Part shown: positions 12,336 to 23,766 of the stretch, piece by piece
Layout: the number at the start of each line of letters is the position of its first letter
Numbering within the stretch: position 1 is the first letter of the stretch
Source: Garcia nutans
Lineage: Eukaryota; Streptophyta; Magnoliopsida; Malpighiales; Euphorbiaceae
Length of the DNA stretch: 64,000 nt
Direction of reading: 5' to 3'
Assembly (NCBI GenBank): GCA_947685225.1
Contig: CANTUV010000008.1
Span: 38,437,501 to 38,501,500, forward strand
Program-made: the position numbers and the translations under genes
The notes under the pieces: generated by a model
What the model was told of the DNA's origin: nothing
Seen by the model: only the letters and a program-made list of their open reading frames with translations
Databases searched by the model: none

Positions 12336-12660
12336 TGTAACACCCTCACATCCGGTACAAGCACACTACAAACACCACAATGTAATATACATGCACTGAA
12401 CATAGGGATGCTACGGTTTTCTTTAACCATCAAATCATTTTAAAAGATACCATAATCTTTATCATTATACATTATAGAAAATAAGTAATTAACTTGTAAT
12501 ATAAAACAAAATAGATATAAATACATTTACTTAATACGCAGCGGAATTTATAAAATAGTTACATATATGAAAACATTTAAATCCATATTTACAAATATAC
12601 ATATATTCACATTATAAACAATACTTTACAAAATATAAAGAAGTTATACATGATTGGAAG
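12336..12660 (-). mobile_element. 5' LTR of A, inner fragment
   Basis: It begins TGTAACACCCTCACATCC like 5033-5350 and stops at GATTGGAAG, where B starts with TGTAATATCC. The complete copy reads GATTGGCAG at this point (5352-5360). GGAAG (12656-12660) is the expected left target duplication of B. Confidence 0.88.
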
Positions 12661-14488
12661 TGTAATATCCCAATATATGCCTTAGAAGTTTTGAATATTG
12701 TTGTTGTTTTAAATTGGATTGAATGTAGATGTTAATTTGAATGAGAAAAGAAATTAAAAGAAAGTGTATATGTTGTATATATGGAAGTATAAATAACATA
12801 TACATAAGTCAAAATAGAGAGTCAAGGGATGAAAATATTTATTTGTTATATGTGAATTTACTAAAAGAGGGCAAGTGCTTTAAAGGAAATCAAAACAATT
12901 TGTAAGAGGGTGTTTAGGTAATTTCTTGTTTTGGGATACTTGGTGGAGATTAAAAGGGAAGTTTGACTTTGTTTCTTCATGGTTCTTTTCTTCTTTTCCT
13001 TTTGTGCTGGCCGGCTCCTCCAAAGACAAGAGAAAGCAAGAGAGCAAGAGAGGATTTTAAGGTTCTAAGCTCAAATTGAAGGAAGATCTAAGTGATCAAG
13101 TTGGTGATTCAAGAAGTTTCATTACTTTGGTCTTGAAGAAAGTGATTTATCATCTATCTAAGAAGTAAAAGAATCTTGGAAAGGAAGTGTTTAGAGTTGT
13201 GTGAATTGTTATTGAGGTAAGTACAAACCTTGCTTTGTTGCATACATTCACTTGATATGACATCATTGTTATATATGAATAATGTTATGTTTTGCACATT
13301 GTGAATCTTATGAAATGTACTATATGTATAATGTGAAATGAGATAATTGAGACATGTATGCATATATGATTATGTTCAATGTAATTGATTATGAATATGT
13401 GAAAGATGATGTATTATATTGTGAATTGAGACATGATGATTCAAATGTGATGAGAAGCCATTGTGAGTGGCTATGGTTATACAAATGAAAGTGTTGAGGC
13501 ATGATTGCCTATTTGATATAGAGATACAAATTGAGAAAGAGAATAATGATATAATTGTATGTTTAATATGTTATTCAGTTTCAGAGTTCTGGATTTGCGT
13601 GGCATGCCTATGAAATTATAAATAGTAACAGTCTTGCCGGGTTGAGGATCTCTTCAATTTGAGTTGAATTGAGGTCCAAGAGACTGGGTCTGTTACATTA
13701 TGAGAATTGTGATTATGAGATATATGATTGGTAACAGTCTTGCCGGGTTGAGGATCTCCTCGATTTGTTGAGTTGATGGTCCAAGAGACTGGGTCTGTTA
13801 CACTATCCATGGATAGAGACATACATATATTTTGCCTACGGGCTTGATTATTGTGATTATGAACCAAAGCAGTAATTTTGAATTCTGAATATCGTATTAA
13901 ATGCTTGTTGGGCCCATAGGTGTCTATGTCATGTTGATGTTATGAATGATGTTGTAATATGATGAAATAATGTGATATTCATGAAATATTGTATAGAGTA
14001 TGATCTTTATTGTGTGATTGTATATCATTGTTATTGATTAAGCATAATAGCATTATGGTTTGTACTACTGAGTTGTTGGCTCAGCGCGATTATGATTCAT
14101 CGCGCAGGTGATAGAGGTGATAGAGTTGAGACGGAGAATTCCTCTAGAACTAGTTGAAGTTGTTTTGATTGTGAAGAGTTGGAGTAAAGCTTAAATATCA
14201 GAGTGTCAATCTGCCAATCATGTATATATTTCATATTTTGTAATTTTTGAGGTTTAATGTATTTATATTTGTAAGTTTTGGATGTAACTTCCGTTGCGTA
14301 ATAAACAAACGTTATATCTATTGTGTCTTATGATTTTCATTTCTCTTTATTTGATATTTCTTAAATTTCTAGTTTTATTTTACATATGATTTGTGTATTT
14401 GTAAAGTGTGTCATTTCTATATTCAGTATACGTATAATATGATCGTATAAGCATGCTTTGTACGTATACGGGATATAGGGACGTTACA
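12661..14488 (+). mobile_element. First LTR of B (1828 bp)
   Basis: TGTAATATCCC to GGACGTTACA. It aligns with LTR G in both halves but lacks the ~635-bp putative intron: CTTTG joins GTCTTGAAG at 13129/13130. It has the conserved CTTGGTGGAGATTAAAAG block (12939-12956), a second donor-like GAGGTAAGTACAAA near 13214, two diverged repeats ending GACTGGGTCTGTTAC (about 13626-13802), and the double hairpin at 14068-14107. It differs from the middle LTR at scattered single bases only. Confidence 0.92.
14068..14107 (+). promoter_or_regulatory. Two-stem hairpin motif in LTR B, with compensatory changes
   Basis: The first stem reads CTGAG...CTCAG where G reads CTAAG...CTTAG, so the A-T pair became G-C on both sides. 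The second stem GCGCGAT/ATCGCGC is unchanged. In the middle LTR (20760-20799) the second stem has one mismatch (ATCGTGC). Pairing preserved by double change supports an RNA role. Confidence 0.7.
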
Positions 14489-14495
14489 ATTATTT

Positions 14496-14515
14496 TGATA
14501 TCAGAGCCTAGGTTT
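14496..14515 (+). promoter_or_regulatory. Primer binding site of B unit 1
   Basis: TGATATCAGAGCCTAGGTTT, 7 nt after the LTR. The third base is A instead of the G found in unit 2, which weakens the match to initiator tRNA-Met. Confidence 0.82.
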
Positions 14516-14657
14516 GAGATTCTCAACCTAGGTAAAATAAAAGAAAAAGAATATTTTGACTTTAAAAGTTAGTTTTTGAATAATATACATGTTTGGTATT
14601 GGCAGTCTCTGATCTTCAATGAGATGTATTATGCTGTGTTTGCAGACATAGGTTGTG

Positions 14658-15890
14658 ATGGATTCTCACTTGTGTCAGTCAGTAGAGGGTAGTGCGGAAA
14701 GTGTAGCTCCTGATGAGGTTAGAGAGGGAGATAGAGTGGATAGTGCTGAAGAGGTACCTGCTTCTGTGTTGGGGAGACCAGCTGGTGAGGAGGTTCCGCT
14801 AGTTTGGCTTAGGCATGTGGTTGATTTGTTGAGGCAAGCACCAGTGCAACCACCGCCGCCACCCCCACAGCCTTTGGTATCAGTGAGACAGTATGATAAA
14901 TTAAGGAAGTATGGAGCAGAAGATTTCTTGCGTACTATTGATCCAGCTGTAGCTAAGCAGTGGCTAGATAAATTACAGAGAATATTCATTCAGTTGCAAG
15001 CCACTCCAGAAGAAAAATTTGATTATGCAAGATCATTGTTGCAGAAAGACGCATATGATTGGTGGAAGACAGTGCCCCATGCTATGGATGATCCACCAAC
15101 ATTGTCCTATGATGATTTCCTACGGGAGTTTGAGCGGAAATATACTCCAAGGGAGTATAAAGATGTGAAGAAGATGGAGTTTCTGACCTTGAGGCAAGAT
15201 CATCGATCTGTGACGGAGTATGAGTTAGAATTTATCCGATTGAGCCACTACGCCGGGGGAATTATTTCTGACGAGATTGACAGGTGTAGAAGGTTTGAGG
15301 AGGGATTGAGACCCTCAATTATGTGTCTTGTGGCTGGTTCTAGATACCAAGACTTTTCCTAACTGGTTGCAGCAGCTAGGAGTGTGGAAAGAGCTCAGAA
15401 TATTGCAGCAGCTGCTTCTGAGGAAGAGATCAGGGTTAGTAGACCCCAGTTTGAGGCAGGGTCTTCTTCTGTGAAGAGAGGTAGGGGAAGTTTTGTTCCC
15501 AGAATCAGTCAGAGTCAGAGACAGGCTGGTAGGTCGATTCAGTTTCAGAGACAGAGATCGAGACGTACAGCTTCAGTAGCGAGTGCTCCTACTCCGGTAG
15601 TTCAGAGATCCACTCCACTTGTGTGTGCTCAGTGTGGAGGAACACATAGGGGTGCTTGTTGGAGGAATAGTGGACCAGCTGTGTGCTTTAGATGTGGATC
15701 TCTGGATCATTTTATTAGAGAGTGTCCAGAGATGCGAGAACAGAGGTCAGCAGATTCTGTAGTTTCTCGACCTAGTGTCAGAGGTGGTCGAGGGGGCAGA
15801 AGTTTTAGCAGAGGGGGTAGACCAGGGTATAGTCAGAGAGGATCTTCATCCAGGGATACTAGACCAGATGCTGGGCCTTCTCAATGAGTT
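14658..15890 (+). pseudogene. Element B unit 1 gag
   Basis: Starts at ATG 14658 (MDSHLCQSVEGS). It has the same layout as A gag: proline stretch PPPPPPQPL, gag domain (KQWLDKLQRIF; YTPREYKDVKKMEFL), Arg/Gly tract, and knuckle CFRCGSLDHFIREC. A TAA at 15360-15362 and a TGA at 15885-15887 interrupt it; unit 2 has CAA and CGA there. A 1-base loss just after the second stop shifts the frame into the protease region. Confidence 0.88.
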
Positions 15891-18800
15891 TATTTATGCA
15901 GAGGCAGCCAGATGCTTCAGCAGTCATAGCTGGTACTTTCTCTTTATTTGGTATTTCAGTACTTGCTTTGATTGATCCTGGATCCACACATTCATATATT
16001 AGTGCATCTATTTTGCCTGTGTCTGAATTGCATGCTAAATCCCTAGGATTTGATGTATTGGTGACAAATCCTTTAGGGCATAGTGTGATTGTTAGTAAGG
16101 TGCATCGAGATAGTGCGGTAATGGTGCAAGGTGAGGAGTTTTGTGGAGATTTGATTGAAATGCCTTTTAAGGAATATGATTTGATCCTAGGCATGGACTG
16201 GTTATCTAGACATGGAGTTGTGGTAGATTGTCAAAAGAAAGTTGTTACTTTGAGAACCGGTGATTGTAGAGAGGTGACAGTATCTAGTGAGCAGGGACAG
16301 CTAGCTTCCTTGTTTGTTTCAGCTGTTGCAGCTAGGAGATTGATTAGAAAAGGGTGTGATGCTTATCTTGCTCATATTTTGGATACTAGAGTAGTGAGTT
16401 CTCAAATTGATAGTATACCTACAGTTGCAGAGTTTCCAGATGTGTTTCCAGAAGAGTTATGAGGGTTGTCTCCTGAGAGAGAGGTGGAGTTTGGTATTGA
16501 ATTATTGCCTAGTACCACTCCTATCTCTATTACTCCTTATAGAATGGCACCTGCTGAATTGAGAGAATTGAAGGCGCAGTTATAGGAGTTGTTGGATAAA
16601 GGGTTTGTTCACCCTAGTGTTTCACCGTGGGGAGCTCCTGTTTTATTTGTGAAGAAGAAGGATGGTACTATAAGATTGTGTGTCGATTATAGGCAATTGA
16701 ATAAAGTGACTATTAAAAATAAATATCCTTTGCCTAGAATTGATGATCTTTTTGATCAATTGAAGGATGCAGCAGTGTTTTCCAAAATTGATTTGAGATC
16801 AGGGTACCATCAGTTAAGAGTCAGAGCTGAAGATGTTCCTAAGACAGCCTTTCGTACAAGGTATGGGCATTATGTGTTTCTAGTTATGCATTTTGGTTTG
16901 ACGAATGCACCTGCAGTGTTTATGGACTTGATGAATAGGGTATTTAGGCCCTATTTGGATTAGTTTGTGGTAGTTTTTATTGATGATATTTTGGTGTATT
17001 CACGTAATGAAGAGGAACATGACAAGAATCTGCGGATTGTGTTGCAAATCTTGAGGGAGAAGCAATTGTTTGCTAAACTGTCAAAATGTGAATTTTGGCT
17101 TGACCAAGTAACTTTTCTGGGTCATATAGTTTCAGCAGATGGTATTAGAGTTGATCCGAGTAAAGTTGAAGCTATTTTGAATTGGAGTCCACCAAAGTCT
17201 GTGACTGAAGTTAGAAGTTTTCTAGGTTTGGCAGGCTATTGCCGACGATTTGTGAAAAGATTTTCTTTAATAGCTACTCAACTTACCAGATTACTTCGAA
17301 AGGGAGTTAGATTTGTGTGGACAGATCAGTGTCAAGCTAGTTTTGATCAGTTGAAAGAAATGTTAACTCAAGCGCCTGTTCTTACTTTACCTGTGGAAGA
17401 TAAACCATATGTGATTTATAGTGATGCTTCGCATAGCGGTTTGGGTTGTGTGTTGATGCAAGAAGGTAAAGTTATAGCTTATGCTTCTCTACAGTTGAAA
17501 CTGCATGAGCTCAATTATCCGACCCATGATTTAGAGTTAGCAGCCATTGTGTTTGCATTGAAGATTTGGCGAAACTATTTGTATGGGGAGAAGTGTTTTA
17601 TCTATACCGACCATAAAAAGTTTAAAATATTTGGGTGTCCAAAGAGAGCTCAATCTTCGACAGAGGAGATGGTTGGAGTTGATTAAAGACTACGACTGTT
17701 TGATTGATTATCATCCTGGTAAGGCAAATGTTGTTGCTGATGCATTGAGTCGGAAGTCTTTAGCAGGTTTGACTGTTTATTCGCTCTCGTTGCTTGTTGA
17801 GTTGAGAGCGTTGCATGTTAGTTTTGTATCTTGTGATGATGGTGCATTGTTGGCACAATTGCAATTGAAACCAGTATTGTTGGATCAGATTAAAGAAGCT
17901 CAATTGGCTGATGAGAAGATTCAAAAGATTGTTTTAGATTGCCAGAATGGAAAAAGTCGAGATTTTATTGTGAGAAGTGATGGGAGTCTTTGGTTTAAAG
18001 ACAGATTGTGTGTACCTGATGATGCTAATTTGAGAAGGATCATTTTAGAAGAAGCACATCAGTCAGTATTTGCTATGCATCCGGGCAATACAAAGATGTA
18101 TCATGATTTGAAGCAGTATTACTGGTGGTCTGGGTTGAAGAGAGACATTGCAGATTTTGTGTCCAAATGTCTCACATGTCAGAGGGTAAAAGCTGAGCAT
18201 CAAGTTCCAACAGGATTACTTCAACCGTTATCAGTGCCTGAATGGAAATGGGATAGAGTAACCATGGATTTTGTATCTGGTTTACCATTGACACAAAGGA
18301 AGCATGATGCTATTTGGTTGATTGTTGACAGGTTGACAAAGACAACTCATTTTCTTCCGGTTGGGATGGATTATCCTCTGGAAAGGTTAGCTGAGCTTTA
18401 TATCCATGAGATTGTAAAGTTGCATGGTATCCCAATTTCTGTAGTGTCTGATCGAGATCCCCGATTTACTTCAAGGTTTTGGAAGAGTTTACATGGTGCT
18501 TTGGGTTCTCGATTACACTTCAGCACTGCTTTTCATCCGCAGACAAATGGGAAGTCAGAGAGAGTGATACAGATTATTGAGGACATGTTGAGAAGCTGTG
18601 TCATTGATTTCTCTGGAAGTTGGGATAGATTTTTGCCACTTATGGAATTTTCTTACAATAATAGTCATCAATCCAGCATTGGTATGGCACCATTCAAAGC
18701 ATTGTATGGTAGACGGTATAGGACACCTCTATGTCGGAATGAACTTGGAGAAGGTAAGTTAATTGGTCCTGATTTGGTTAAAGAAACTGAAGAGAAAGTG

Positions 18801-19307
18801 AAGATGATTCGAGATAGGTTGAAAACAGCTTCAAACAGACAGAAATCTTATTCAGACTTGAAAAGGAGAGACATAGAGTTTGATGTTGGAGATAAGGTAT
18901 TTTTGAAAGTGTCTCCTTGGAAGAAGATATTGAGGTTTGGATGGAAAGGGAAATTAAGTCCTCATTTTATTGGACCGTATGAAGTTTTGGAAAGAATTGG
19001 ACCAGTTGCTTATCGTCTTGCTTTGCCACCTGAGTTGGATAGAATCCATAATGTATTCCATGTTTCTATGTTGAGGAGGTACAGGTCGGATCTATCTCAT
19101 GTTTTGCCAATTGAATCTATTGAAGTGAGTCCAGATCTGACATTTGAAGAAGAACCAGTTGCTATTTTGGCACATGAAGTGAAAGAATTGAGGAATAAGA
19201 AAGTGCTTTTGGTGAAGGTTCTATGGAAGAATCATGGGAGAGAAGAGGCAACTTGGGAGAGTGAGCAAGCAATGCGAGATCAATATCCTCAGTTGTTTCA
19301 GACTTGA
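15891..19307 (+). pseudogene. Element B unit 1 pol (protease to chromodomain)
   Basis: In order: protease (DPGSTHSYIS, ~15980), reverse transcriptase (FIDDILVYS, ~16977), RNase H (YSDASHSGLG, ~17420), zinc module (HPGNTKMYH ... CLTC), integrase core (MDFVSGLP; VSDRDPRF; ERVIQIIEDML), GPY/F and chromodomain. The end is TGA 19305-19307 after LFQT. Stops lie at 16460-16462, 16583-16585 and 16961-16963; an extra A near 17620-17635 shifts the frame within RNase H. After that shift the integrase to the chromodomain is open for over 500 codons. All the stops are compatible with C-to-T change. Confidence 0.9.
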
Positions 19308-19340
19308 TGACATGTAATTTCGAGGACGAAATTTCTTTTT

Positions 19341-19353
19341 AGAGGGGGAGAAT
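19341..19353 (+). promoter_or_regulatory. Polypurine tract of B unit 1
   Basis: AGAGGGGGAGAAT immediately before the middle LTR, preceded by the conserved TTTCGAGGACGAAATTT found also in G. Confidence 0.85.
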
Positions 19354-21180
19354 TGTAATATCCCAATATATGCCTTAGAAGTTTTGAATATTGTTGTTGT
19401 TTTAAATTGGATTGAATGTAGATGTTAATTTGCATGAGAAAAGAAATTAAAAGAAAGTGTATATGTTGTATATATGGAAGTATAAATAACATATACATAA
19501 GTCAAAATAGAGAGTTAAGGGATGAAGATATTTATTTGTTATGTGTGAAATTACTAAAAGAGGGCAAGTGCTTTAAAGGAAATCAAAACAATTTGTAAGA
19601 GGGTGTTTAGGTAATTTCTTGTTTTGGGATACTTGGTGGAGATTAAAAGGGAAGTTTGACTTTGTTTCTTCATGGTTCTTTTCTTCTTTTCCTTTTGTGT
19701 TGGCCGGCTCCTCCAAAGACAACAGAAAGCAACAGAGCAAGAGAGGATTTTAATGTTCTAAGCTCAAATTGAAGGAAGATCTAAGTGATCAAGTTGGTGA
19801 TTCAAGAAGTTTCATTACTTTGGTCTTGAAGAAAGTGATTTATCATTGATCTAAGAAGTAAAAGAATCTTGGAAAGGAAGTGTTTAGAGTTGTGTGAATT
19901 GTTATTGAGGTAAGTACAAACCTTGCATTGTTGCATACATTCACTTGATATGACATCATTGTTATATATGAATAATGTTATGTTTTGCACATTGTGAATC
20001 TTGTGAAATGTACTATATGTATAATGTGAAATGAGATAATTGAGACATGTATGCATATATGATTATGTTCAATGTAATTGATTATGAATATGTGAAAGAT
20101 GATGTATTATATTGTGAATTGAGACATGATGATTCAAATGTGATGAGAACCATTGTGAGTGGCTATGGTTATACAAATGAAAGTGTTGAGGCATGATTGC
20201 CTATTTGATATTGAGATACAAATTGAGAAAGAGAATAATGATATAATTGTATGTTTAATATGTTATTCAGTTTGAGTTCTGGATTTGGGTGGCATGCCTA
20301 TGAAATTATAAATAGTAACAGTCTTGCCGGGCTGAGGATCTCTTCAATTTGAGTTGAATTGAGGTCCAAGAGACTGGGTCTGTTACATTATGAGAATTGT
20401 GATTATGAGATATATGATTGGTAACAGTCTTGCTGGGTTGAGGATCTCCTCGATTTGTTTAGTTGATGGTCCAAGAGACTGGGTCTGTTACACTATCCAT
20501 GGATAGAGACATACATATATGTTGCCTACGGGCTTGATTATTGTGATTATGAACCAAAGCAGTAACTCTGAATTCTGAATATCGTATTAAATGCTTGTTT
20601 GGCCCATAGGTGTTTATGTCATGTTGATGATATGAATGATGTTGTAATATGATGAAATAATGTGATATTCATGAAATATTGTATATTGAGTATGATCTTT
20701 ATTGTGTGATTGTATATCATTGTTATTGATTAAGCATAATAGCATTATGGTTTGTACTACTGAGTTGTTGGCTCAGCGCGATTATGATTCATCGTGCAGG
20801 TGATAGAGGTGATAGAGTTGAGACGGAGAATTCCTCTAGACCTAGTTGAAGTTGTTTTGATTGTGAAGAGTTGGAGTAAAGCTTAAAGATCAGAGTGTCA
20901 AGCTGCCAATCATGTATATATTTCATATTTTGTAATTTTTGAGGTTTAATGTATTTATATTTGTAAGTTTTGGATGTAACTTCCGTTGCGTAATAAACAA
21001 ACGTTATATCTATTGTGTCTTATGATTTTCATTTCTCTTTATTTGATATTTCTTAAATTTCTAGTTTTATTTTAAATATGATTTGTGTATTTGTAAAGTG
21101 TGTCATTTCTATATTCAGTATACGTATAATACGATCGTATAAGCATGCTTTGTACGTATACGGGATATAGGGACGTTACA
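19354..21180 (+). mobile_element. Middle LTR of B, shared by both units (1827 bp)
   Basis: Full-length TGTAATATCCC...GGACGTTACA. It serves as 3' LTR of unit 1 and 5' LTR of unit 2. The putative intron is absent here too, at the same junction. No target duplication separates it from unit 2. Confidence 0.92.
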
Positions 21181-21187
21181 ATTATTT

Positions 21188-21207
21188 TGGTATCAGAGCC
21201 TAGGTTT
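21188..21207 (+). promoter_or_regulatory. Primer binding site of B unit 2
   Basis: Intact TGGTATCAGAGCCTAGGTTT, 7 nt after the LTR. Its presence shows that a second complete 5' end follows the middle LTR. Confidence 0.88.
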
Positions 21208-21349
21208 GAGATTCTCAACCTAGGTAAAATAAAAGAAAAAGAATATTTTAACTTTAAAAGTTAGTTTTTGAATAACATACATGTTTGGTATTGGCAGTCT
21301 CTGATCTTTAATGAGATGTATTCTGCTCTGTTTGCAGACATAGGTTGTG

Positions 21350-23755
21350 ATGGATTCTCACTTGTGTCAGTCAGTAGAGGGTAGTGCGGAAAGTGTAGCT
21401 CCTGATGAGGTTAGAGAGGGAGCTAGAGTGGATAGTGCTGAAGAGGTACCTGCTTCTGTGTTGGGGAGACCAGCTGGTGAGGAGGTTCCGCCAGTTTGGC
21501 TTAGGCATGTGGTTGATTTGTTGAGGCAAGCACCAGTGCAACCACCGCCACCACCCCCACAGCCTTTGGTATTAGTGAGACAGTATGATAAATTAAGGAA
21601 GTATGGAGCAGAAGATTTCTTGCGTACTATTGATCCAGCTGTAGCTAAGCAGTGGCTAGATAAATTACAGAGAATATTCATTCAGTTGCAAGCCACTCCA
21701 GAAGAAAAATTTGATTATGCAAGATCATTGTTGCAGAAAGACGCATATGATTGGTGGAAGACAGTGCCCCATGCTATGGATGATCCACCAACATTGTCCT
21801 ATGATGATTTCCTACGGGAGTTTGAGCGGAAATATACTCCAAGGGAGTATAAAGATGTGAAGAAGATGGAGTTTCTGACCTTGAGGCAAAATCATCGGTC
21901 TGTGACGGAGTATGAGTTAGAATTTATCCGATTGAGCCACTATGCCGGGGGAATTATTTCTGACGAGATTGACAGGTGTAGAAGGTTTGAGGAGGGATTG
22001 AGACCCTCAATTATGTGTCTTGTGGCTGGTTCTAGATACCAAGACTTTTCCCAACTGGTTGCAGCAGCTAGGAGTGTGGAAAGAGCTCAGAATATTGCAG
22101 CAGCTGCTTCTGAGGAAAAGATCAGGGTTAGTAGACCCCAGTTTGAGGCAGGGTCTTCTTCTGTGAAGAGAGGTAGGGGAAGTTTTGTTCCCAGAATCAG
22201 TCAGAGTCAGAGACAGGCTGGTAGGTCGGTTCAGTTTCAGAGACAGAGATCGAGACCTACAGCTTTAGTAGCAAGTGCTCGTACTCCGGTAGTTCAGAGA
22301 TCCACTCCACTTGTGTGTGCTCAGTGTGGAGGAACACATAGGGGTGCTTGTTGGAGGAATAGTGGACCAGCTGTGTGCTTTAGATGTGGATCTCCGGATC
22401 ATTTTATTAGAGAGTGTCCAGAGATGCGAGAACAGAGGTCGGCAGATTCTGTAGTTTCTCGACCTAGTGTCAGAGGTGGTCGAGGGGGCAGAAGTTTTAG
22501 CAGAGGGGTAGACCTGGGTATAGTCAGAGAGGATCTTCATCCAGGGATACTAGACCAGATGCTGGGCCTTCTCAACGAGTTTATGTGATGCAGAGGCAGC
22601 CAGATGCTTCAGCAGTCATAGCTGGTATTTTCTCTTTATTTGGTATTTCAGTACTTGCTTTGATTGATCCTGGATCCACACATTCATATATTAGTGCATC
22701 TGTTTTGCCTGTGTCTGAATTGCATGCTGAATCCCTAGGATTTGATGTATTGGTGACAAATCCTTTAGGGCATAGTGTGATTGTTAGCAAGGTGCATCGA
22801 GATAGTGCGGTAATGGTGCAAGGTGAGGAGTTTTGTGGAGATTTGATTGAAATGCCTTTTAAGGAATATGATTTAATCCTAGGCATGGACTGGTTATCTA
22901 GACATGGAGCTGTGGTAGATTGTCAAAAGAAAGTTGTTACTTTAAGAACCGGTGATGGTAGAGAGGTGACAGTATCTAGTGAGCAGTGACAGCTAGCATC
23001 CTTGTTTGTTTCAGCTGTTGCAGCTAGGAGATTGATTAGAAAACGGTGTGATGCTTATCTTGCTCATATTTTGGATACTAGAGTAGTGAGTTCTCAAATT
23101 GATAGTATACCTACAGTTGCAGAGTTTCATGATGTGTTTCTAGAAGAGTTGCGAGGGTTGCCTCCTGAGAGAGAGGTGGAGTTTGGTATTGAATTATTGC
23201 CTGGTACCACTCCTATCTCTATTACTTCTTATAGAATGGCACCTTCTGAATTGAGAGAATTGAAGGCGCAGTTACAGGAGTTGTTGGATAAAGGGTTTGT
23301 TCGCCCTAGTGTTTCACCGTGGGGAGCTCCAGTTTTATTTGTGAAGAAGAAGGATGGTACTATGAGATTGTGTATCGATTATAGGCAATTGAATAAAGTG
23401 ACTATTAAAAATAAATATCCTTTGCCTAGAATTGATGATCTTTTTGATCAATTGAAGGATGCTGCAGTGTTTTCCAAAATTGATTTGAGATCAGGGTACC
23501 ATCAGTTAAGAGTCAGAGCTGAAGATGTTCCTAAGACAGCCTTTTGTACAAGGTATGGGCATTATGAGTTTCTAGTTATGCCTTTTGGTTTGACGAATGC
23601 ACCTGCAGTTTTTATGGACTTGATGAATAGGGTATTTAGGCCCTATTTGGATCATTTTGTGGTAGTTTTTATTGATGATATTTTGGTGTATTTACGTAAT
23701 GAAGAGGAACATGACAAGCATCTACGGATTGTGTTGCAAATCTTGAGGGAGAAGC
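21350..23755 (+). pseudogene. Element B unit 2 gag-pol, truncated in reverse transcriptase
   Basis: Gag from ATG 21350 is open through the knuckle CFRCGSPDHFIREC. A lost G near 22505 shifts the frame (a run of five G in unit 1 is four here). Protease (DPGSTHSYIS) follows in another frame, with a TGA at 22987-22989. Reverse transcriptase includes FIDDILVYL and breaks off after the codons for LQILREK, where sequence of LTR A begins. RNase H, integrase and chromodomain are missing. Gag is better preserved here than in unit 1. Confidence 0.9.
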
Positions 23756-23766
23756 ATGTGCCCAAG
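23750..23766. other. Deletion junction between B unit 2 and LTR A
   Basis: Left partner: GAGAAGCAATTG in B pol (as at 17058). Right partner: AAGCATGGGCCCAAG in LTR A (as at 5667). The chimera reads GAGAAGCATGTGCCC, so the partners share AAGCA/AAGCAT at the join. It removed B's right end and LTR A sequence corresponding to about 5361-5667. Confidence 0.8.

Larger units (their letters stand above)
12661..23755 (+). mobile_element. Element B: tandem Tekay-like composite (LTR-internal-LTR-internal, truncated)
   Basis: B contains LTR 12661-14488, internal region 14489-19353, LTR 19354-21180 and a second internal region 21181-23755 that begins with its own primer site and gag. The two units share the middle LTR with no host sequence between. 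The second unit ends in reverse transcriptase, at a junction with LTR A sequence sharing AAGCAT. A third LTR, the rest of pol and the right target duplication are missing. Likely origins are recombination between tandem copies or integration of a dimer; the right end was later deleted. Confidence 0.85.

Noticed and set aside
12661..23755. Two independent B insertions side by side
   Set aside because: A single shared LTR and no duplicated target site between units; a tandem composite is simpler.
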